Source of the DNA: Bog-473 sp036502025
Lineage (GTDB): Bacteria > Actinomycetota > Acidimicrobiia > Acidimicrobiales > RAAP-2
Assembly: GCA_036502025.1 (NCBI GenBank)
Contig: DASXZJ010000076.1
Location: 1-9,166 of the forward strand
Direction: 5' to 3'
Length of the DNA stretch: 9,166 bases
Positions 5,105 to 9,166 of this stretch are shown here, in pieces; position 1 is the stretch's first letter; the number at the start of each line of letters is the position of its first letter. Made by a program: the position numbers and the translations under genes. The notes under the pieces were generated by a model that was not told the DNA's origin, did not search any database, and was given only the letters and a program-made list of their open reading frames with translations.

Positions 5105-6082
5105 GACCATGCGATCCAGGCAACTCCGGCGCCGAGCGTGAGCGGCCCTCCGTTCGCGCCGGGCTCCATCTCGCTCCGCCTGTACCCCCATAATGACCTG
5201 GCGCCGTCAGAAGTGCTCTCGGAGATCTGCGCCCAGGCCAGCGCAGCCCTGCGGCACGGCTTCGACGGCATCATGACCAGCGAGCACCACGGGGGATTCG
5301 CCGGCTACCTCCCCAATCCGCTGCAGGTGGCCACCTTCATCCTCGAGGAGAACGACGAGGGCTGGGCCGCGGCCTGCCCGCTGTTGCTGCCGCTTCGCCC
5401 GACCGCCCTGGTGGCCGAAGAGGTGGCGTGGTTGGCGGCCCGCCACCCCGGGCGGGTGGGGCTGGGCGTCGCCGCCGGCGCCCTGCCCCTCGATTTCGAG
5501 GCCATGGACGTGCCGCTCGGCTCGGCCGTAGACCGGTTCAAGAGCGAGCTGCCGAGGCTGGTCGACATGCTGGGTGGACGTGATCTCCGGGAACTGGGAA
5601 ACGATCCTGCCCTCTCGGCCGGCCGGGAGCACCCGGTTCCCGTGCTGAGCGCGGCGGCCTCGGTCACGGCCGCCCGCCGCGCCGCCCACAGTGGGGCGGG
5701 CCTCCTGTTGGAGGGGATGTCGTCGGTCGATCGGCTCCGTCGCATCTGCGACGGCTACGACGACGCCAAGGGCACGGGGACCAAGGTCCTGATCCGGCGT
5801 GTGTGGGTGGGGGCACCTGATCCGGCGTTGGTAGCGGCGCAACGGGAGGTCTACGAGAGCTACTCGGGACCGGCGGCGGCCTTCGGCGACGACCAGACCA
5901 TCAGTGCCGAAAGCCCGGGCGAACTGGCTACCGGTCTTCACGCCGCGTGGCGCGCCTCGGGGGCCGACGCGCTCAACCTGCGCATCCATCTTCCGGGCCT
6001 GCCCCCCGACGCCGTGCGCCGCCAGATCGACCTGCTCGGGGCGGAGGTCCTCCCGGCGTTGCGGGAGCTCATACCGGCCTGA
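5060..6082 (+). CDS. Luciferase-like (LLM class) flavin/F420-dependent oxidoreductase
   Basis: A TIM-barrel oxidoreductase of the bacterial-luciferase-like superfamily, about 340 residues as given, cytosolic. Visible landmarks are the first strand SISLRLYPHNDLAP, then the helix and second strand with HGFDGIMTSEHHGGFAGYLPNP, the ACPLLLPLRPTALVAEEVAWLAARHPGR block typical of the family's nucleotide-side loop, GLGVAAG, and a C-terminal helical end. Whether it uses FMN or F420, and on what substrate, cannot be decided from sequence. The start is uncertain: GTG 5051, ATG 5060, GTG 5090 and GTG 5138 are all in frame. I list ATG 5060, but third-position G+C is only about 60% before 5138 against over 80% after it, and family similarity begins just downstream, so GTG 5138 is a real alternative. 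The gene is divergent from mftD and its last 14 bp overlap the convergent short-chain dehydrogenase gene. Confidence 0.82.
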   Translation: MLSARWPERTVGEPVDHAIQATPAPSVSGPPFAPGSISLRLYPHNDLAPSEVLSEICAQASAALRHGFDGIMTSEHHGGFAGYLPNPLQVATFILEENDEGWAAACPLLLPLRPTALVAEEVAWLAARHPGRVGLGVAAGALPLDFEAMDVPLGSAVDRFKSELPRLVDMLGGRDLRELGNDPALSAGREHPVPVLSAAASVTAARRAAHSGAGLLLEGMSSVDRLRRICDGYDDAKGTGTKVLIRRVWVGAPDPALVAAQREVYESYSGPAAAFGDDQTISAESPGELATGLHAAWRASGADALNLRIHLPGLPPDAVRRQIDLLGAEVLPALRELIPA

Positions 6083-6875
6083 TCGGAGTCCATCCTCCAC
6101 CGCCGAGGTGGTTGCCGCCGTCGACATCGAGGATGACGCCGGTGATCTGCCGGGCGTCGTCGGAGAGCAGGAAGGCCACCGCGGCGGCGATATCGTCAGC
6201 TTCGCTGAGCCGCCCCAGCACGATGTTGGCGCCGGCGGCGCGGCCATCGTCGTGCTGCCACATGGCGGCGGTCGCGGTGGTCTTGGTAAGTCCGGGACTG
6301 ACGGCGTTGACCCGCACGCCGCGGGGCCCCAGGTCGGCGGCCATGGTTCTGGTCAGCGCGTTGAGGGCCGCTTTGGCCGCGGCGTACGCCACCATGCTGG
6401 GCGTCGTCTTGCGGGGTGACCCGCTCGAGATGTTGACGACGGCACCGCCGCCGTCGCCCAGGCCGCCCCCCATGGCCGCTTGGATCAGCGCCACCGTGGG
6501 CCAGGTGTTGAGGGCGACCGTCTCCATCAGTCCGACTTGGTCCATCGACTCGAACGACCCCTGGAAGCGGGTACCGCCGATGGTGTTGACCAGCAGATCG
6601 ACCCGGCCGAACCGCTCGACAGCCGCCTCGACCAGTCGCTCGGGGGTCGAGGCTTCTTCCATGGAACCCGCCACCCCGACCACCGCCAACCCCAAGTCGC
6701 GCAGCTCGCGCTCCGCTGTGTTCACGGCCGACTCTTCACGCCCGTTGATGACGACCGACGCGCCCTCGCCACCCAGGCGCGCCGCACAGGACCGGCCGAT
6801 GCTGGGGAGAGCGGTTGATCCGGTCACGATGGCGACCTGGCCCGAGAACCGCTGGGGTGACCGACTCATTTCCAT
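6069..6875 (-). CDS. Short-chain dehydrogenase/reductase with divergent glycine motif
   Basis: A 268-residue SDR-family NAD(P)-dependent oxidoreductase. The cofactor loop reads TGSTALPSIG (18-27): two residues longer than the classical TGxxxGxG and closer to the Gx5SI(A/G) spacing of enoyl-ACP-reductase-type (divergent) SDRs. The catalytic set is nevertheless classical: Asn123, Ser151 (NISSG), Tyr164 and Lys168 (YAAAK), the Ser-Tyr gap being 13 as in FabG. Asn-Gly-Arg at 44-46 after the second strand suggests NADP(H). The motif after the fourth strand is NTIGG instead of NAG, and PG at 194-195 is present. Start ATG 6875 has GAGGAG five bases upstream; ATG 6869 is a weaker alternative. It lies 44 nt downstream of the CPBP gene on the same strand and may be co-transcribed. 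Likely a ketone/alcohol or enoyl reductase; substrate unknown. It lacks the insert I associate with mycofactocin-coupled SDRs. Confidence 0.9.
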   Translation of the reverse strand: MEMSRSPQRFSGQVAIVTGSTALPSIGRSCAARLGGEGASVVINGREESAVNTAERELRDLGLAVVGVAGSMEEASTPERLVEAAVERFGRVDLLVNTIGGTRFQGSFESMDQVGLMETVALNTWPTVALIQAAMGGGLGDGGGAVVNISSGSPRKTTPSMVAYAAAKAALNALTRTMAADLGPRGVRVNAVSPGLTKTTATAAMWQHDDGRAAGANIVLGRLSEADDIAAAVAFLLSDDARQITGVILDVDGGNHLGGGGWTPIRPV

Positions 6876-6880
6876 GCGGG

Positions 6881-6886
6881 CTCCTC
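6881..6886 (-). promoter_or_regulatory. Ribosome-binding site of the short-chain dehydrogenase
   Basis: GAGGAG on the minus strand is five bases from ATG 6875 and eleven from ATG 6869, favouring the upstream start. Confidence 0.7.
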
Positions 6887-6919
6887 ACGTACAGCGCCTC
6901 ACGGTAGTGGTTCCGGAAT

Positions 6920-7942
6920 CTAGGAGAGGGCGGGGAGCATGGGTGCGGCCACGGCAGCCGGCGCCGGGCTCTTCCGGGCCCACAAGAGCGTGAAGACGAG
7001 AGCGACCACCAGGAAGATGCCGATGAAGGCGCCGGCGCCACCCGGGGAGTAGTGGCGGATCTCAATGGTGGCGTCCCAGACGAAGTGGCACACGATGAAC
7101 GGCAAGAGGCGCCGGATCCGCCGATAGGCCAGGACGGTCACCGTCGCCCACAGGACGATCGGCAGTACCCCGGGTCCGTAGTACAGGTGATACGAGACGC
7201 GGACGAGCACGGCCACCAGCACCACGGCGGCACTGGTCCACCCCCGCTGCTCGAGCCGTCGCACCAGATAGCCGAGCACGACGATCTCCTCGACGACGCC
7301 GGCCATCAGGCTGGACAGGAGACCCACGGCCAGGAAGGCGAACGGAAGGGCGGGGCTCGAGACGTTGAAGACGGGCAAGTGGGTGCCCGAGACGATGGAG
7401 GTGCCGACCAGCTGGGGGAGGTACTGGACCCCCACGTACACCGGGAGGATGAGTGCCAGGTCCTGGCGAAGGCGATGACCGCCCAGCCCGATCGCCCCGA
7501 CACCTTCCCCGTTGCGCACGAGCAGGTAGATGACAAGCAGGGCCGCTGAGAACTCCGATGCCACGATGGCCAGTGAGAGGCCCAGGGAGACTCCGGGCTC
7601 CCCAGCGATGATGAAGTTCTCCACCGATGCCGCGCCTCCCGTCATGACGTGCATGAGCAGGTATCCGATGGCGGCAATGGTCGATCCGAGCGGGAAGACA
7701 GCCATGACGACCCAGGTCTCCCAGCCGTAGAGCCGGCGGAATCTCGGGTCGGTCACCGTCTCCGCACGGGCGTCCGCCGAGCGGCGATCTTCCGCCCGGG
7801 GCGGTGGCAAGGAGCGCTCGGCGCCCGCGCTCATTCCGTTGATCGAACGCGGTGGTCCGTGGGGCGGGGCCCAGAGGGATCCCGGGTTGGCGTTGTTGTC
7901 CACTGTCATATGCTCCGCCCAATCTTGAGTCGTGCCAGCCAT
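6920..7942 (-). CDS. CPBP-family intramembrane metalloprotease-like protein
   Basis: A 340-residue polytopic membrane protein of the CPBP/Abi (Rce1-like) family. The first 70 residues are hydrophilic and Pro/Arg-rich, presumably cytosolic and disordered; about seven or eight hydrophobic helices follow (for example about 76-98, 117-142, 161-182, 198-216, 236-248, 258-273 and 302-321). Motif 1 is Glu218-Glu219 in VVEEIVVLGYL, without the Arg of the classical EExxxR. Motif 2 is RVSYHLYYG with His252. Motif 3 is HFVWD with His286 and Asp290, matching HxxxN/D. The metal and catalytic residues are therefore present, in a variant I associate with actinobacterial members. Characterised relatives cleave prenylated proteins or act in bacteriocin immunity; the substrate here is unknown. 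The start may be ATG 7942, with AAGGGG 11 nt upstream, or ATG 7909, with GGCGGAG only 3 nt upstream. It lies 18 nt after the DUF2510 gene. Confidence 0.85.
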   Translation of the reverse strand: MAGTTQDWAEHMTVDNNANPGSLWAPPHGPPRSINGMSAGAERSLPPPRAEDRRSADARAETVTDPRFRRLYGWETWVVMAVFPLGSTIAAIGYLLMHVMTGGAASVENFIIAGEPGVSLGLSLAIVASEFSAALLVIYLLVRNGEGVGAIGLGGHRLRQDLALILPVYVGVQYLPQLVGTSIVSGTHLPVFNVSSPALPFAFLAVGLLSSLMAGVVEEIVVLGYLVRRLEQRGWTSAAVVLVAVLVRVSYHLYYGPGVLPIVLWATVTVLAYRRIRRLLPFIVCHFVWDATIEIRHYSPGGAGAFIGIFLVVALVFTLLWARKSPAPAAVAAPMLPALS

Positions 7943-7960
7943 GGGCCCAGAGACCCCTTG

Positions 7961-8335
7961 CTACGGCGATACCGATTCGTTCCGCTCGACGCCGGCGTCC
8001 TCGACCCGGCTAGTCCATTCGGCGCCGTCCCAGTAGCGGAACTGGTGCTCCATCTTCGGGTCCGGGTACCAACCGGCCTCGGGCGGCGCGACGGACCGGT
8101 GCGGCTCGGGACCGACCTTCGTGGTGCGGGACGCGATCAAGAACAGCACCGCGCAGAGAAGGAGCGAAAGGAAGCCGATCATCGCCCAGGCCCAGGAAGG
8201 CAGACGCCACGGCGTGGTGCCGCGCTTCTTGTTGAATGCTTCCGAGGAGCGGTAGGCCGCAAAGCCGAAGACAAGCGCGATCAGCAGGAACGGGATGGCG
8301 CGTGCCGGTGAAGCCGTGGCCGCCAAGACGTTCAT
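7961..8335 (-). CDS. DUF2510 domain two-helix membrane protein
   Basis: A 124-residue actinobacterial membrane protein of unknown function. Two hydrophobic helices at about 13-28 and 47-69 form a hairpin joined by a short basic linker (NKKRG). The tail from about 85 to 110 is a DUF2510 module, with AGWYPDP (87-93), RYWDGAEW (100-107) and the usual aromatic spacing. This small module is common next to transmembrane segments in actinobacteria. I chose the ATG at 8335 over the ATG at 8350 because GGAGGGG lies six bases before the former, whereas the latter is itself part of that ribosome-binding site. It is the first gene of a likely DUF2510-CPBP pair (18-nt gap), so the two products may act together at the membrane. 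No function is assigned. Confidence 0.85.
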   Translation of the reverse strand: MNVLAATASPARAIPFLLIALVFGFAAYRSSEAFNKKRGTTPWRLPSWAWAMIGFLSLLLCAVLFLIASRTTKVGPEPHRSVAPPEAGWYPDPKMEHQFRYWDGAEWTSRVEDAGVERNESVSP

Positions 8336-8341
8336 GCGGAT

Positions 8342-8348
8342 CCCCTCC
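8342..8348 (-). promoter_or_regulatory. Ribosome-binding site deciding the DUF2510 start
   Basis: GGAGGGG on the minus strand, six bases before ATG 8335. It overlaps the alternative ATG at 8350, which makes that upstream start unlikely. Confidence 0.7.
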
Positions 8349-8350
8349 AT

Positions 8351-8363
8351 GGCACCCGGTGCC
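8351..8363. repeat. Perfect inverted repeat next to DUF2510 ribosome-binding site
   Basis: GGCACC-C-GGTGCC is a perfect 6-bp dyad with a 1-bp centre, two bases upstream of the ribosome-binding site of the DUF2510 gene. The position suits a repressor operator or a small hairpin. Chance occurrence in GC-rich DNA cannot be excluded. Confidence 0.3.
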
Positions 8364-8490
8364 CGATCGACAGCGACGTGAAGGAGACCCCGCGAGCCTT
8401 CCTTCGCTCCGGTACCCAGAGTACGGAGTGGCGATTGCGTCGAGGTCTCGGCACGGTTGCCGTCCGGTTGAACGCCAATGTTCGGGTGGC

Positions 8491-8508
8491 CGGGGCGTAC
8501 CCGCCCTG
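8491..8508 (-). terminator. Possible U-less terminator hairpin after POR-like dehydrogenase
   Basis: CGGGGCG (8491-8497) and CGCCCTG (8502-8508) can pair as a 7-bp stem with one G-U pair and a 4-nt loop. The hairpin starts one base after the TAA at 8512-8510 of the minus-strand dehydrogenase. No U-tract follows on the minus strand, so it would be a tail-less hairpin of the type proposed for actinobacteria. Weak support. Confidence 0.35.
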
Positions 8509-8509
8509 C

Positions 8510-9166
8510 TTAGGGCCCGACCTCGCTCAGCGCGGCGCAGGTCATCCAGAGGTCCACCGCCTTGAGTTGGTCGTAGGAATCGACGGACGACGAAGAAGGG
8601 ATCGTCCCGATGTAGTACTGGCCGGAGCCGTCGGCAAAGGCGGCGTCGGTGGCCAGTCGGGCCACATCGGCTCCCGACGTGGTGGTGGTCATGGCACCCT
8701 TGATGAAGCGGCGTAGGTGGGGTAGGACGTGCTTCCAGGCGAAGCGGCTCACCGCCCCGTAGTCCCGGGCCAGTCCCGATCCGGCCATCAGTCCGGGGTC
8801 CATGGCAAACGCCACGATGGTGGGGTGCCGCTTGGCGAACTCGTAGGCCAGGTAGACATCGCAGAGTTTCGACGTGGTGTAGCGGAGCCGACCCAATGCC
8901 TTCTCGTCGGACTCGGTGAAGCCCCGTCCGGCGGCCAGGTCGGCCGCGCTGGTGTAGCGAGGACCCGGCATGCCCGTCCTGAGCGCGGGATCGTGCGTGC
9001 CGCTCGAGATGAAGATGACCCGGGCCCCGGCACCCATCCGGTCAAGCAACAGCTTGGTGAGGAGGAAGTGCCCGAGCACGTTGACGGCGAACGTCTCTTC
9101 GAAGCCATCCACGGTGAACCGGGTTCCCTCGACGATCTGCACGCCGGCGTTGCAGACCAGGGCCCC
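8510..9166 (-). CDS. POR-like short-chain dehydrogenase, C-terminal part (5' end outside window)
   Basis: The visible 218 residues are the C-terminal two thirds of an SDR-family NAD(P)-dependent oxidoreductase. The frame is open to the right edge and the edge codons give GALVCNAG, the family NAG motif, so the Rossmann glycine loop lies beyond the window. Further landmarks are FAVNVLGHFLLT (typical of the protochlorophyllide-reductase-like/WWOX-like branch), the catalytic Ser in VIFISSGTHDP, the Tyr and Lys of RYTTSK, and the DPGLMAGSGLARDY segment. The GTG at 9142 lies inside the NAGV motif and is not a start. Family members act on diverse ketones and alcohols; no photosynthetic role is implied. 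It ends 174 bp upstream of the DUF2510 start with a possible hairpin between, so it is probably a separate transcription unit. Confidence 0.9.
   Translation of the reverse strand, partial: GALVCNAGVQIVEGTRFTVDGFEETFAVNVLGHFLLTKLLLDRMGAGARVIFISSGTHDPALRTGMPGPRYTSAADLAAGRGFTESDEKALGRLRYTTSKLCDVYLAYEFAKRHPTIVAFAMDPGLMAGSGLARDYGAVSRFAWKHVLPHLRRFIKGAMTTTTSGADVARLATDAAFADGSGQYYIGTIPSSSSVDSYDQLKAVDLWMTCAALSEVGP

Larger units (their letters stand above)
8336..8509. other. Intergenic region upstream of the DUF2510 gene
   Basis: Largest gene-free stretch (174 bp). Besides the ribosome-binding site, dyad and hairpin listed separately, it contains a TACTCT (TAnnnT) on the minus strand at 8423-8418 that could be a -10 for the DUF2510-CPBP unit with a leader of about 75 nt. 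No matching -35 and no credible small gene were seen. Confidence 0.35.

Noticed and set aside
3979..5274. Minus-strand open frame of 431 codons over mftD
   Set aside because: Shadow frame of mftD with Arg/Gly-rich translation.
6901..6906. TACCGT on the minus strand as a separate promoter for the short-chain dehydrogenase
   Set aside because: Fits TAnnnT but has no matching -35, and the 44-nt gap also fits co-transcription with the CPBP gene. Left undecided.
5947..6993. Plus-strand open frame of 348 codons over the short-chain dehydrogenase
   Set aside because: Antisense shadow. The opposite strand has a full SDR catalytic set and a ribosome-binding site.
7649..8311. Plus-strand open frame antisense to the CPBP and DUF2510 genes
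   Set aside because: Arg-rich, domain-free translation spanning two well-supported minus-strand genes.

Overview
The window is GC-rich, densely coded DNA from a high-GC actinobacterium (Actinomycetota). Evidence for this is the strong G/C bias at third codon positions, a DUF2510 (WYPDP...YWDG) membrane protein, a KstR-like TetR regulator, a zinc alcohol dehydrogenase of the NDMA-dependent (mycofactocin-linked) type and a protein I recognise as MftD. Several start codons sit 6-8 nt behind a TAnnnT -10 box, as in actinobacterial leaderless transcripts. Class-level placement (Acidimicrobiia-like or Mycobacteriales-like) is a guess. I see no rRNA, tRNA, CRISPR array, insertion sequence or phage gene.

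Layout. The first seven genes alternate strand strictly. A KstR-like TetR gene (minus, 3' end outside the window) diverges over 77 bp from a second TetR gene (plus). That gene converges on a cyclase/metal-hydrolase gene (minus), which diverges over 99 bp from the NDMA-type alcohol dehydrogenase (plus). The dehydrogenase converges (12-bp gap) on mftD (minus), which diverges over about 130 bp from a luciferase-like flavin/F420 oxidoreductase (plus). The oxidoreductase overlaps tail-to-tail by 14 bp with a short-chain dehydrogenase (minus). The right third is all minus strand: a DUF2510 two-helix membrane protein, a CPBP-family membrane protein 18 nt downstream and the short-chain dehydrogenase 44 nt further on may form one transcription unit. 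Upstream of them lies a second, POR-like short-chain dehydrogenase cut by the right edge. No gap exceeds 175 bp.

How the genes may work together (inference). The left and centre look like a small-molecule oxidation island: an alcohol dehydrogenase of a class known to need mycofactocin as electron carrier, an MftD-type flavoprotein that matures mycofactocin, a ring- or amide-opening hydrolase, a luciferase-like oxidoreductase and short-chain dehydrogenases, with two TetR sensors at one end. MftD is present without mftA, mftB or mftC in view, so the precursor peptide and radical-SAM machinery would have to be encoded elsewhere, or this is a detached paralogue.

The most unusual non-coding signals are a four-run G-quadruplex motif enclosed in an inverted repeat at the TetR/cyclase junction, three GAACGG repeats plus an AACCGGTT palindrome between mftD and the luciferase-like gene, and back-to-back cyclase/alcohol-dehydrogenase promoters that share a dyad.
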